Positions 38,706 to 47,682 of a stretch of 64,000 bases of DNA are shown one piece after another. The first letter of the stretch is position 1; each line of letters opens with the position of its first letter. The DNA is taken from NCBI RefSeq assembly GCF_005938625.1, contig NZ_VCNJ01000040.1, positions 62,001 through 126,000 on the forward strand, in the 5' to 3' direction. The notes under the pieces are model-generated. The model saw nothing but the letters and a program-made list of their open reading frames with translations, was not told the origin of the DNA and made no database searches. This DNA comes from Pseudomonas fluorescens. Lineage in GTDB: Bacteria; Pseudomonadota; Gammaproteobacteria; Pseudomonadales; Pseudomonadaceae. The translations under genes and the position numbers were made by a program.

Positions 38706-40340
38706 CTACGACTTGACCTGCCCCAGATTGGCTTCACTCAAATCCAGATCGGCCAACACTTCTCTGAGCACGTCATCACCGATCTGGTGATGACGACTGA
38801 GGCTATAGAGTTCCAGACGCTGGGCCCTTAGCGCTTTCAAACGCAGACGCCGCTCCAGTAGATCCATCTGGAACGCCAAGGCCTGAGCTTCGGCGGAATC
38901 GTTGAAGACATCGAGCTGATGGCGATACTCGGACATGATCCGCGCCTTCAGTTCTGCCGACAGCGCCGCTTGAGCAGCGTCCTGCGGGGTAGTTTCCTCG
39001 GTTTCGAGCGCGTGAATCGCCGCCTCTGCGGTTTTACGCCACGCGTCGCGCACCTCCTGGCGCCGTTTGTCATCCGGACTTTTCTCGATACCTCGCAACA
39101 ACAGCGGCAGCGCGATACACGCCGAAACCAGCGACAGCAGAATCACCCCGGCAGCGATGAAGATCAGCAAATCACGCTCGGGAAACGCATCCGCCCCCAT
39201 CAACATCGGCACCGACATCACACCCGCCAGCGTCACCGCGCCACGCACGCCGCCAACGGTCAGCAGCCAGCAGGAGCGCGCAGTCGGCACTTGTGTCAGA
39301 TCGCCCTTGCCGCGCAAGCGTCGCAGCAGCACCGACAAACGCCAGATGCTCTGCACCCAGATAAACCGCAGCAACACCAGCGTGAGGAAAATCGCCACAA
39401 CATCAAGACAGCGATAGAACAACGTCGGCCACAGCGTCGGCTCGTGGCTAACAACGGCTTTGATGATGTCCGGCAATTGCAGACCAAGCAGGAGGAAGAT
39501 CAAGCCGTTGAAGGCGAACTCCAGCAGCGACCAGACGCTGCGATTGAGCAAGCGGGTGCTGGTCTGCCGAGGCAACAGATCAAGCCAGCTCTGCATCATC
39601 CCCGCCGCCACGGCCGAGAGAATGCCCGAGACGCCAAGACGTTCGGCCAATACATAAGCAGCAAACGGCAACAGCAACATGAACACCACGTGCGTCGCGG
39701 GATCGTCCCAACCGCGAGCGATCATCCACGCCCGCAAACGCCCGACCAGCCAGCTCAATGCCACGCCGACCGCCAGCCCACCCAGCGCCACCACGACAAA
39801 GGTGAGGCTGGCGTTGGTCAGCGAGAACACCCCTGTAATAGCCGCCACCAGGGCAAACTTGAAGGTCACCAGACCCGAGGCATCGTTCATCAGCGCCTCG
39901 CCCTGCAATATATGCATCAGCGGGGTCGGCAAACGGTTTTGCGAAATGGCCGACACCGCCACTGCGTCCGTCGGCGACAACACCGCCGCCAGGGCGAAGG
40001 CCACAGGTAACGGAATTGACGGCAACAACCAATGAATGAAGTAGCCGGCGCCGACCACGGTGAACAGCACCAGCCCGACCGCCAGCGTCAGGATCGGCCC
40101 GCGCAAATGCCAGAACTCGCGTTTGGGCATGCGCCAGCCATCGGAAAACAACAAGGGTGGCAGGAACAGAAACAGGAACAATTCGGGATCGAGCGCCACA
40201 TGCAGGCCCAAGGTCGGCCAGGCGAGCAAGGCGCCAGCGGCGATTTGAACCAGCGGCAGTGGCAACGGGATGACCCGTCCGACCAGCCGCGAGACGCTGA
40301 CCAGCATCAGCAGGATCAGGACGGTGTAAGCGGTTTGCAT
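38706..40340 (-). CDS. Na+/H+ antiporter, CPA1 family
   Basis: A 544-residue inner-membrane cation/proton exchanger with about twelve transmembrane helices in the first 410 residues and a cytoplasmic helical tail (about 415-544). The ion-binding region SPTDAVAVSAI and LQGEALMNDASGLVTFKFAL, both typical of NhaP/YjcE-like proteins, are intact. Sodium/proton exchange for pH and salt tolerance is inferred from family. It converges on the astacin-like gene with a 24-base gap; a REP pair lies upstream. Confidence 0.93.
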   Translation of the reverse strand: MQTAYTVLILLMLVSVSRLVGRVIPLPLPLVQIAAGALLAWPTLGLHVALDPELFLFLFLPPLLFSDGWRMPKREFWHLRGPILTLAVGLVLFTVVGAGYFIHWLLPSIPLPVAFALAAVLSPTDAVAVSAISQNRLPTPLMHILQGEALMNDASGLVTFKFALVAAITGVFSLTNASLTFVVVALGGLAVGVALSWLVGRLRAWMIARGWDDPATHVVFMLLLPFAAYVLAERLGVSGILSAVAAGMMQSWLDLLPRQTSTRLLNRSVWSLLEFAFNGLIFLLLGLQLPDIIKAVVSHEPTLWPTLFYRCLDVVAIFLTLVLLRFIWVQSIWRLSVLLRRLRGKGDLTQVPTARSCWLLTVGGVRGAVTLAGVMSVPMLMGADAFPERDLLIFIAAGVILLSLVSACIALPLLLRGIEKSPDDKRRQEVRDAWRKTAEAAIHALETEETTPQDAAQAALSAELKARIMSEYRHQLDVFNDSAEAQALAFQMDLLERRLRLKALRAQRLELYSLSRHHQIGDDVLREVLADLDLSEANLGQVKS

Positions 40341-40445
40341 AAAGCGGAAATCTCAGACAATCGACAGCGTTGAACTGCCATATTAGCTGCTTAGGATGGA
40401 TCTGACCGTTGCACCTATGTAGCACTGCTGCAACGCAGGCCCCTT

Positions 40446-40534
40446 GTGGGAGCGAGCCTGCTCGCGAATGCGCTGCGTCATTCAACAGAGATATTGCCTG
40501 ATACGGCCCCTTCGCGAGCAGGCTCGCTCCCACA
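40446..40534. repeat. REP pair upstream of the ArsC-like gene
   Basis: Two inverted copies, GTGGGAGCGAGCCTGCTCGC (from 40446) and GCGAGCAGGCTCGCTCCCAC (to about 40533). These use the GCCTGC spelling of the central bases, not the GCTTGC form seen in most other copies here. They sit in the 293-base gap between the antiporter and the ArsC-like gene. Confidence 0.9.
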
Positions 40535-40582
40535 GGGTTTTTCAGCGTCACGACAACCGTGGCCGACGAAACCGTTTGGTCA

Positions 40583-40591
40583 TGGCATAAT
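40583..40591 (+). promoter_or_regulatory. Candidate promoter of the ArsC-like gene
   Basis: TGGCATAAT is an extended -10 match about 43 bases before the proposed TTG start. No strong -35 is seen. Confidence 0.4.
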
Positions 40592-40633
40592 CCGACACCA
40601 TTTTTCTCCAGCACCTGTAAAGGGGGCAATTCC

Positions 40634-40996
40634 TTGACCGTTTCAAGTAAAACGTTGCACCTTTTCGGCATCAAAGCCTGCGACACCATGAAAAAGGCGC
40701 GCACCTGGCTCGATGAACACGCTGTCAGCTACGACTTTCACGACTACAAAAGCGCCGGCATCGACCGTGAACACCTGACCCAATGGTGTGACGAACACGG
40801 CTGGCAAACGGTGTTGAACCGCGCAGGCACGACCTTTCGCAAACTCGACGACGAACGTAAAGCCGATCTCGACCAATCGAAAGCCATCGAACTGATGCTC
40901 GCTCAACCCTCGATGATCAAGCGCCCGGTGCTCGATCTCGGTGACCGAACCCTGATTGGCTTCAAGCCAGATATCTACGCGGCCGCTCTGAAGTAA
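40634..40996 (+). CDS. ArsC/Spx-family thioredoxin-fold protein (YffB type)
   Basis: This 120-residue cytoplasmic protein has the ArsC-like fold. The active-site cysteine is in LFGIKACDTMKKARTWLDEH and the C-terminal IKRPVLDLGDRTLIGFKPD is the conserved phosphate/glutathione-site region. True arsenate reductase activity is doubtful; YffB-type proteins are thought to be glutathione-dependent reductases of unknown substrate. I start at TTG 40634, preceded by AGGGGGC at good spacing, because upstream codons are unlike the family. It lies 33 bases before dapD, a pairing conserved in Pseudomonas but unexplained. Confidence 0.85.
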   Translation: MTVSSKTLHLFGIKACDTMKKARTWLDEHAVSYDFHDYKSAGIDREHLTQWCDEHGWQTVLNRAGTTFRKLDDERKADLDQSKAIELMLAQPSMIKRPVLDLGDRTLIGFKPDIYAAALK

Positions 40997-41029
40997 GCAG
41001 CCCGTCACTCTTTGTAGAGGTGTATTTAC

Positions 41030-42064
41030 ATGTCCAATTCCCTGTTCAGCATCGCCTTTGGTGTCGGCACTCAGAACCGTCAAGGCGCATGGCTGGAAGT
41101 GTTCTACGCACAGCCACTGCTCAATCCTTCGGCCGAACTGGTCGCTGCCGTCGCGCCGATCCTCGGTTACACCGAAGGCAACCAGGCGATCACCTTCACC
41201 ACCGCTCAGGCTGCACAACTGGCTGAAGCCGTGAAAGGCATCGACGCCGTGCAAGGCAAGCTGCTGACCCGCCTGGCCGAGAGCCACAAGCCGCTGGTCG
41301 CCACCCTGCTGGCCGAAGACGCACAGCTGACTTCGACCCCTGAGGCCTACCTCAAGCTGCACCTGCTGTCGCACCGTCTGGTCAAGCCGCACGGCGTGAG
41401 CCTGGCCGGGATTTTCCCGCTGCTGCCAAACGTCGCGTGGACCAGCCAAGGTGCAATCGACCTGAGCGAACTGACCGAAATGCAACTGGAAGCCCGTCTG
41501 CGTGGCGAGCTGCTGGAAGTGTTCTCGGTGGACAAGTTCCCGAAAATGACCGACTACGTGGTTCCGGCCGGCGTGCGTATCGCTGACGCCGCGCGTCTGC
41601 GTCTGGGCGCTTACGTCGGTGAAGGTACCACCGTGATGCACGAAGGTTTCATCAACTTCAACGCCGGCACCGAAGGCCCGGGCATGATCGAAGGCCGCGT
41701 TTCCGCTGGCGTATTCGTCGGCAAGGGTTCCGATCTGGGCGGCGGTTGCTCGACCATGGGCACTCTGTCGGGCGGCGGCAACATCGTGATCAAGGTCGGC
41801 GAAGGCTGCCTGATTGGCGCCAACGCCGGTATCGGTATTCCGTTGGGCGACCGCAACACCGTTGAGTCGGGCCTGTACGTGACCGCTGGTACCAAGGTTG
41901 CGCTGCTCGACGAAAACAACAACCTGGTCAAGGTTGTGAAAGCGCGTGAATTGGCTGGTCAGACTGATCTGCTGTTCCGTCGCAATTCGGAAACCGGTGC
42001 TGTGGAATGCAAGACCCACAAGTCGGCGATCGAACTGAACGAAGCGCTGCACGCTCACAACTAA
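41030..42064 (+). CDS. dapD: Tetrahydrodipicolinate N-succinyltransferase
   Basis: DapD (344 residues) succinylates tetrahydrodipicolinate with succinyl-CoA, one step before DapC in lysine and diaminopimelate synthesis. This is the long Pseudomonas/actinobacterial form: an N-terminal domain of about 180 residues, then a left-handed beta-helix of hexapeptide repeats (VRIADAARLRLGAYVGEGTT and following, GLYVTAGTKVALLD late). GAGG precedes the ATG. A REP pair follows and probably ends the transcript. Confidence 0.96.
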   Translation: MSNSLFSIAFGVGTQNRQGAWLEVFYAQPLLNPSAELVAAVAPILGYTEGNQAITFTTAQAAQLAEAVKGIDAVQGKLLTRLAESHKPLVATLLAEDAQLTSTPEAYLKLHLLSHRLVKPHGVSLAGIFPLLPNVAWTSQGAIDLSELTEMQLEARLRGELLEVFSVDKFPKMTDYVVPAGVRIADAARLRLGAYVGEGTTVMHEGFINFNAGTEGPGMIEGRVSAGVFVGKGSDLGGGCSTMGTLSGGGNIVIKVGEGCLIGANAGIGIPLGDRNTVESGLYVTAGTKVALLDENNNLVKVVKARELAGQTDLLFRRNSETGAVECKTHKSAIELNEALHAHN

Positions 42065-42084
42065 ACTGCCATACGATCCCCCCT

Positions 42085-42173
42085 GTGGGAGCGAGCTTGC
42101 TCGCGAAGGCGTCCCGTCAGTCAACAACAGTGCTGAATGACACGACGCTTTCGCGAGCAAGCTCGCTCCCACA
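42085..42173. repeat. REP pair between dapD and csdA
   Basis: GTGGGAGCGAGCTTGCTCGC (from 42085) and its inverse (42151-42173) flank 44 bases in a 150-base gap. The right copy ends 41 bases before the csdA start. Confidence 0.92.
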
Positions 42174-42214
42174 AGGTTCGGTGTATACCCGCCCAAGTTC
42201 ACAGGGCTGAACAG

Positions 42215-43420
42215 ATGATGATTCCCTCCCCCTGGCGTGCCGATTTCCCGGCCATCGCCGCGCTGCAACGGCAAGACCAGACCTATCTGGACAACGCCGC
42301 CACCACGCAAAAACCCCAGGCCCTGCTCGACGCACTGACGCATTACTACGCTAATGGCGCGGCCAATGTGCATCGTGCGCAACACCTGCCCGGCGCTCAC
42401 GCGACGCAGGCGTTCGAAGACAGTCGGCTCAAGGTCGCCCAGTGGCTGAATACCGGTGACAGCGGGCAGATCATCTTTACCCACGGCGCCACCAGTGCGC
42501 TGAATCTCCTGGCCTATGGCCTGGAACATCTTTTCCACCCGGGCGATGAAATTGTCATCAGCGCCCTGGAGCATCACGCCAACCTGCTGCCGTGGCAGCA
42601 ACTGGCACAACGGCGCAATCTGAAACTGGTGATCCTGCCGCTGGAAGCTGACGGCCTGATCGACCTCGCTGCCGCTGTGCATCTGATCGGCCCGCGCACG
42701 CGCTTGCTGGCGATCAGTCAGTTGTCCAACGTGCTCGGCGCCTGGCAGCCATTGCCGGCGTTGCTGGGCATGGCCAAGGCGCAGAACGCGCTGACCGTGG
42801 TCGATGGCGCGCAAGGCGTGGTTCACGGCCGGCATGACGTGCAGGCGCTGGGTTGCGACTTTTATGTGTTTTCCAGCCACAAGCTCTATGGCCCCGATGG
42901 CCTCGGCGTGCTGTTCGGGCGCAACGCTGCGCTGGAGCGGTTGAAGCCTTGGCAGTTCGGCGGCGAAATGGTGCTGGAAGCCAACTACCACGACTCGCGC
43001 TTCCGCCCTGCGCCGCTGGGTTTTGAAGCGGGTACGCCGCCGATTGCCAGTGTCATCGGCCTCGGCGCGACGCTGGATTACCTGGCGGGTCTGGATCAGG
43101 ACGCGATGTCTGCCCATGAAGCCGCGCTACATGACTATCTACTGCGTGGACTCGCGGCGCGTAACGGCATTCGTCTGCTCGGCAAGCCGCAACTGGCACT
43201 GGCCAGTTTTGTCGTCGAGGGTGTGCATAACGCCGATCTGGCGCACCTGCTGACCGAACAAGGTATTGCCGTGCGCGCCGGCCATCACTGCGCGATGCCG
43301 CTGTTGAAAAGCTTCGAACTGGCCGGGGCGATTCGTGTGTCGCTGGCGCTGTACAACGATTCCGAGGATCTGGAGCGCTTCTTTGAAGCACTGGATCAGG
43401 CATTGGAGTTGTTGCGATGA
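42215..43420 (+). CDS. csdA: Cysteine desulfurase CsdA/SufS family
   Basis: A 401-residue PLP enzyme that takes sulfur from cysteine as an enzyme-bound persulfide. YLDNAATTQKP is near the N-terminus, the PLP lysine is in FYVFSSHKLYGPDGLGVL (about residue 224), and the catalytic cysteine in RAGHHCAMPL (about 359) is of the group II (SufS/CsdA) type. Start at 42215 or, one codon on, 42218. Its end overlaps csdE by four bases. With CsdE and TcdA nearby it more likely feeds the CSD system than general Fe-S assembly. Confidence 0.93.
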   Translation: MMIPSPWRADFPAIAALQRQDQTYLDNAATTQKPQALLDALTHYYANGAANVHRAQHLPGAHATQAFEDSRLKVAQWLNTGDSGQIIFTHGATSALNLLAYGLEHLFHPGDEIVISALEHHANLLPWQQLAQRRNLKLVILPLEADGLIDLAAAVHLIGPRTRLLAISQLSNVLGAWQPLPALLGMAKAQNALTVVDGAQGVVHGRHDVQALGCDFYVFSSHKLYGPDGLGVLFGRNAALERLKPWQFGGEMVLEANYHDSRFRPAPLGFEAGTPPIASVIGLGATLDYLAGLDQDAMSAHEAALHDYLLRGLAARNGIRLLGKPQLALASFVVEGVHNADLAHLLTEQGIAVRAGHHCAMPLLKSFELAGAIRVSLALYNDSEDLERFFEALDQALELLR

Positions 43421-43821
43421 GCTTGCCGGTCGCAGCGGCAGAGGCGCTGCAGACATTTCAGAACGCAGCCGGCTGGGAACAGCGGGCGCGGTTGTTGATG
43501 CAGTTTGGTGATCGTCTGCCGCCGCTGGATGACACGGACAAGTGCGACGCTAACCGGGTGCATGGCTGTGAGAGTCAGGTGTGGCTGGTTGGCGAACTGC
43601 ACGACGATCACTGGCAATTCAGCGCCAGCAGCGATGCGCGGATGATTCGTGGGTTGGTGGCGTTGTTGCTGTTGCGGGTTAACGGCTTGTCAGCGGCCGA
43701 GCTGCAGCAAGTTGATTTGCCGGACTGGTTTAATCAGTTAGGTCTTTCGCGACAACTATCGCCATCGCGCAGCAATGGCCTGAACGCCGTGCTCCAGCGG
43801 ATGAATGAGTTGGCTCGCTGA
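43417..43821 (+). CDS. csdE: SufE-family sulfur acceptor CsdE
   Basis: A 134-residue SufE-fold protein that accepts sulfur from its partner desulfurase. The acceptor cysteine is Cys51 in NRVHGCESQVWL, the exact SufE/CsdE motif. Four-base overlap with csdA indicates coupled expression as enzyme and acceptor. CsdE hands sulfur to, or stimulates, the TcdA (CsdL) system in E. coli; here tcdA is the next gene but on the opposite strand. Confidence 0.93.
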   Translation: MSLPVAAAEALQTFQNAAGWEQRARLLMQFGDRLPPLDDTDKCDANRVHGCESQVWLVGELHDDHWQFSASSDARMIRGLVALLLLRVNGLSAAELQQVDLPDWFNQLGLSRQLSPSRSNGLNAVLQRMNELAR

Positions 43822-43823
43822 CT

Positions 43824-43934
43824 GATCGTTCCCACGCTCTGCGTGGGAATGCCTCAACGGACGCTACGCGTTCGGCTCTGGATTGGACGCGGAGCGTGCC
43901 GGGCTGCATTACCACGCGGAGCGTGGGAACGATC
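43824..43934. repeat. 111-bp inverted repeat element between csdE and tcdA
   Basis: The ends are a perfect 14-bp inverted pair, GATCGTTCCCACGC (43824-43837) and GCGTGGGAACGATC (43921-43934). Inside, TTCCCACGC-TCT-GCGTGGGAA makes a second hairpin (43829-43849), and GGACGC/GCGTCC-like words recur. I recognise it as a dispersed Pseudomonas repeat. It fills almost all of the gap between two convergent genes. Confidence 0.88.
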
Positions 43935-43946
43935 AAAGCCCCAGCA

Positions 43947-44759
43947 TCAAACCTGAGGCTTGACTCGGTCAGCCGGGCGCCGCACACCCGCGACAATCTT
44001 GTCCACAGCCTTGGTCGCCGCAACCATCCCGAACGTCGCCGTGACCATCATCACCGCACCAAACCCACCGGCGCAGTCCAGCTTCACGCCATCGCCAACA
44101 AAACTCTTCTGCAAACAAATGCTGCCATCCGGTTTCGGGTAGCGCAGTTGTTCCGTGGAAAACACACACGGCACGCTGTAATGCCGGGTCACGGTGCGCG
44201 AGAAGCCATAGTCGCGACGCAACGTCGAACGCACTTTCGACGCCAACGGATCGTTGAACGTGCGGTTGAGATCACACACCTGAATCAACGTCGGATCAAT
44301 CTGCCCGCCCGCGCCGCCAGTGGTGATGATCTGGATCTTGCGGCGTTTGCACCAGGCGATCAGCGCAGCCTTGGCGTTGACCGCGTCAATGCAGTCGATC
44401 ACACAGTCGATGTTCGGCGTGATGTATTCGGCCATGGTGTCGCGGGTGACGAAATCCGCCACGGCATGCACGGTGCAATCCGGATTGATCCCGCGCAGAC
44501 GCTCGGCCATCACCTCGACCTTGGGTTTGCCGACGGTGCTGTCCAGCGCATGCAACTGGCGGTTGGCATTGCTGACGCAGACGTCATCGAGGTCGAACAG
44601 CGAAATCTCGCCGACGCCACAGCGGGCCATGGCTTCCGCCGCCCAGGAACCGACGCCACCGACGCCGACAATCGCCACGTGGGCCGCGCGCAGGCGCTCC
44701 AGGCCTTCAATGCCATACAAACGGGCGATGCCTGCAAACCGCGGATCTTCTGTACTCAT
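43947..44759 (-). CDS. tcdA: tRNA threonylcarbamoyladenosine dehydratase TcdA (CsdL)
   Basis: TcdA (270 residues) is an E1-like ATP-dependent enzyme that cyclises t6A37 of ANN-decoding tRNAs to ct6A. The nucleotide-binding VAIVGVGGVGSWAAEAMARC and DLDDVCVSNANRQLHAL are of the ThiF/MoeB family; VIDCIDAVNAKAALI follows. The ATG at 44759 has GGGG at correct spacing; one at 44765 overlaps that site. It converges on csdA-csdE across a palindromic repeat, supporting a CSD sulfur-relay role in the modification. Confidence 0.94.
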   Translation of the reverse strand: MSTEDPRFAGIARLYGIEGLERLRAAHVAIVGVGGVGSWAAEAMARCGVGEISLFDLDDVCVSNANRQLHALDSTVGKPKVEVMAERLRGINPDCTVHAVADFVTRDTMAEYITPNIDCVIDCIDAVNAKAALIAWCKRRKIQIITTGGAGGQIDPTLIQVCDLNRTFNDPLASKVRSTLRRDYGFSRTVTRHYSVPCVFSTEQLRYPKPDGSICLQKSFVGDGVKLDCAGGFGAVMMVTATFGMVAATKAVDKIVAGVRRPADRVKPQV

Positions 44760-44978
44760 GACCATTACCCCAAAAACCGGCGCGCATTATAGGGCTACGC
44801 GGCGACAAGTTCTAAACATCAGCTACAAGTGTAAGAACTTAAGTCAAAGTCGGCTGCCCAATGTCGGGCATTTCCCTGTCTGATGTACGACTTGCGAACT
44901 GCCGGTGTAGGATGCGCGCCCCTCGGGCGTCTAGCCGACCGATCCTTCGTTCCACAGCCTTTGGAACCCGAAATAGCT

Positions 44979-47570
44979 ATGTCATCGCGTAAATTTGGAC
45001 TCAACCTGGTGGTGGTTCTGGCAATCGCCGCCCTGTTCACCGGTTTCTGGGCGCTGATCAATCGCCCGGTTTCCGCGCCGAACTGGCCGGAGCAAATCTC
45101 CGGTTTCTCCTATTCGCCGTTCCAGCAGGGACAATATCCGCAGAAGGATCAGTACCCGACTGACGACGAAATGCGCCGCGATCTGGAGATCATGAGCAAG
45201 CTGACGGACAACATCCGTATCTACTCGGTCGACGGTTCGCTGCAAGACATCCCGAAACTGGCTGAGGAATTCGGCCTGCGCGTGACGCTGGGGATCTGGA
45301 TCAGCCCGGATCAGGAACGCAACGAACGGGAAATCACCCGCGCCATCGAACTGGCCAACACCTCGCGCAGCGTGGTTCGTGTGGTGGTCGGTAACGAAGC
45401 GATCTTCCGCAAGGAAATCACCGCCCAAGAGCTGAGCGTACTGCTCGATCGCGTGCGCGCGGCGGTGAAAGTACCGGTGACCACGTCCGAGCAATGGCAC
45501 GTCTGGGAAGAACACCCGGAGCTGGCCAAGCACGTTGACTTGATCGCTGCACACGTTCTGCCGTACTGGGAGTTCATTCCGGTCGACAAGGCCGGGCAGT
45601 TCGTTTTCGATCGCGCCCGCGACCTGAAAAAGCTGTTCCCGAAAAAGCCGCTGCTGCTCTCCGAGGTCGGCTGGCCGAGCAACGGTCGCATGCGCGGTGG
45701 CGCCGATGCGTCGCCGGCAGATCAGGCGATCTACCTGCGTAACCTGGTCAACAAGCTCAACCGCCAAGGCTTCAACTACTTTGTGATCGAAGCGTTTGAC
45801 CAGCCGTGGAAGGCCAGTGACGAAGGTTCGGTCGGCGCGTACTGGGGCGTGTTCAACGCCGCGCGTCAGCAGAAATTCAACTTCGAAGGCCCGGTCGTGG
45901 CGATCCCGCAATGGCGCGTGCTGGCGATCGGTTCGGTGGTGCTGGCGCTGTTGTCGCTGACCTTGCTGATGATCGACGGCTCGGCCCTGCGTCAACGCGG
46001 GCGGATCTTCCTGACCTTCATCGCCTTCCTTTGCGGTTCGGTGCTGGTGTGGATCGGTTACGACTACAGCCTGCAATACAGCACGTGGTTCAGTTTGACG
46101 GTCGGCTTCCTCTTGGCGCTCGGTGCGCTTGGGGTATTTATCGTCTTGCTGACGGAGGCGCATGAGCTGGCCGAAGCGGTGTGGATTCACAAGCGTCGGC
46201 GCGAGTTCCTGCCGGTCGAGGGCGACTCCAGCTATCGCCCGAAAGTCTCAATCCACGTGCCGTGCTACAACGAGCCGCCGGAGATGGTCAAACAGACCCT
46301 CGACGCCCTCGCCGCCCTCGATTATCCGGACTACGAAGTCCTGATCATCGACAACAACACCAAGGACCCGGCGGTGTGGGAGCCGGTGCGCGACTACTGC
46401 GAAACCCTCGGCCCGCGCTTCAAGTTCTTCCACGTCTCGCCGCTGGCCGGTTTCAAGGGCGGCGCGTTGAACTACCTGATTCCGCACACCGCCAAGGACG
46501 CTGAAGTGATCGCGGTAATCGACTCCGATTACTGCGTGCACCCGAACTGGCTCAAGCACATGGTGCCGCACTTCGCCGACCCGAAAATCGCTGTGGTGCA
46601 ATCGCCGCAGGATTATCGCGACCAGAACGAAAGCACCTTCAAGAAGCTCTGCTACGCCGAATACAAAGGTTTCTTCCACATCGGCATGGTCACCCGTAAC
46701 GACCGTGACGCGATCATTCAGCACGGCACCATGACCATGACCCGTCGCTCGGTGCTGGAAGAATTGGGTTGGGCCGACTGGTGCATCTGTGAAGACGCCG
46801 AGCTCGGCCTGCGCGTGTTCGAGAAAGGCCTTTCGGCAGCGTATTACCACGACAGCTACGGCAAGGGCCTGATGCCGGATACGTTTATCGACTTCAAGAA
46901 GCAGCGTTTCCGCTGGGCCTACGGTGCGATTCAGATCATCAAACGCCACACCGGCAGCCTGTTGCGCGGCAAGGACACCGAGCTGACCCGTGGCCAGCGT
47001 TATCACTTCCTCGCGGGCTGGTTGCCGTGGGTGGCGGACGGCATGAACATCTTCTTCACCGTCGGCGCACTGTTGTGGTCGGCGGCGATGATCATCGTGC
47101 CGCAACGGGTCGATCCGCCGCTGCTGATCTTCGCAATCCCGCCACTGGCGCTGTTTGTGTTCAAAGTCGGCAAGATCATCTTCCTGTATCGCCGAGCAGT
47201 TGGCGTGAACCTGAAAGATGCCTTCTGCGCGGCACTGGCCGGGCTGGCGTTGTCGCACACCATCGCCAAAGCGGTGCTGTACGGCTTCTTCACCACCAGC
47301 ATCCCGTTCTTCCGCACGCCGAAAAACGCCGACAACCATGGCTTCTGGGTGGCGATTTCCGAGGCGCGGGAAGAGCTGTTCATCATGCTGCTGTTGTGGG
47401 GCGCGGCGCTGGGGATCTACCTGGTCAACGGCATGCCGAGCAACGACATGCGTTTCTGGGTAGTGATGCTGCTGGTGCAATCGCTGCCGTATCTGGCGGC
47501 GCTGATCATGGCGTTCCTGTCGTCATTGCCGAAACCGGCCGCTGCGCCTGAGCCGGCGCCGGTCGTCTAA
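44979..47570 (+). CDS. ndvB: NdvB-type beta-glucan glucosyltransferase (GH17-GT2 fusion)
   Basis: An 863-residue inner-membrane enzyme. One N-terminal helix anchors a periplasmic GH17-like domain (about 30-300, with VVGNEAIFRKE and LLSEVGWPSNG holding the catalytic glutamates). Helices (about 310-395) lead to a cytoplasmic GT2 domain with VSIHVPCYNE (about 426), IDSDY (about 513), CEDAELGLRVFEKG (about 604) and QRFRW (about 641), then more helices. In P. aeruginosa the homologue beside dapE makes periplasmic cyclic glucans linked to biofilm antibiotic tolerance; the same product here is inference. Start at 44979 by topology; the frame is open to 44883. Confidence 0.92.
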   Translation: MSSRKFGLNLVVVLAIAALFTGFWALINRPVSAPNWPEQISGFSYSPFQQGQYPQKDQYPTDDEMRRDLEIMSKLTDNIRIYSVDGSLQDIPKLAEEFGLRVTLGIWISPDQERNEREITRAIELANTSRSVVRVVVGNEAIFRKEITAQELSVLLDRVRAAVKVPVTTSEQWHVWEEHPELAKHVDLIAAHVLPYWEFIPVDKAGQFVFDRARDLKKLFPKKPLLLSEVGWPSNGRMRGGADASPADQAIYLRNLVNKLNRQGFNYFVIEAFDQPWKASDEGSVGAYWGVFNAARQQKFNFEGPVVAIPQWRVLAIGSVVLALLSLTLLMIDGSALRQRGRIFLTFIAFLCGSVLVWIGYDYSLQYSTWFSLTVGFLLALGALGVFIVLLTEAHELAEAVWIHKRRREFLPVEGDSSYRPKVSIHVPCYNEPPEMVKQTLDALAALDYPDYEVLIIDNNTKDPAVWEPVRDYCETLGPRFKFFHVSPLAGFKGGALNYLIPHTAKDAEVIAVIDSDYCVHPNWLKHMVPHFADPKIAVVQSPQDYRDQNESTFKKLCYAEYKGFFHIGMVTRNDRDAIIQHGTMTMTRRSVLEELGWADWCICEDAELGLRVFEKGLSAAYYHDSYGKGLMPDTFIDFKKQRFRWAYGAIQIIKRHTGSLLRGKDTELTRGQRYHFLAGWLPWVADGMNIFFTVGALLWSAAMIIVPQRVDPPLLIFAIPPLALFVFKVGKIIFLYRRAVGVNLKDAFCAALAGLALSHTIAKAVLYGFFTTSIPFFRTPKNADNHGFWVAISEAREELFIMLLLWGAALGIYLVNGMPSNDMRFWVVMLLVQSLPYLAALIMAFLSSLPKPAAAPEPAPVV

Positions 47571-47587
47571 ATCCTCATCGATGCACT

Positions 47588-47619
47588 AAACGGCGGCCAA
47601 TGGTCGCCGTTTTGCTTTA
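47588..47619 (+). terminator. Rho-independent terminator after ndvB
   Basis: AAACGGCG (47588-47595) pairs with CGCCGTTT (47605-47612) over a 9-base loop, followed by TGCTTTA. It starts 18 bases past the ndvB stop. Confidence 0.8.
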
Positions 47620-47682
47620 AGATAACCGCCATTTTGCGGGGCTTGGCGTGATACGCGGTGTAACCGACCGAACCCAATCCCT

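Noticed and set aside
40643..43117. An 824-codon minus-strand open frame across dapD and csdA
   Set aside because: It spans a REP pair and two real genes in reverse; no family resemblance.
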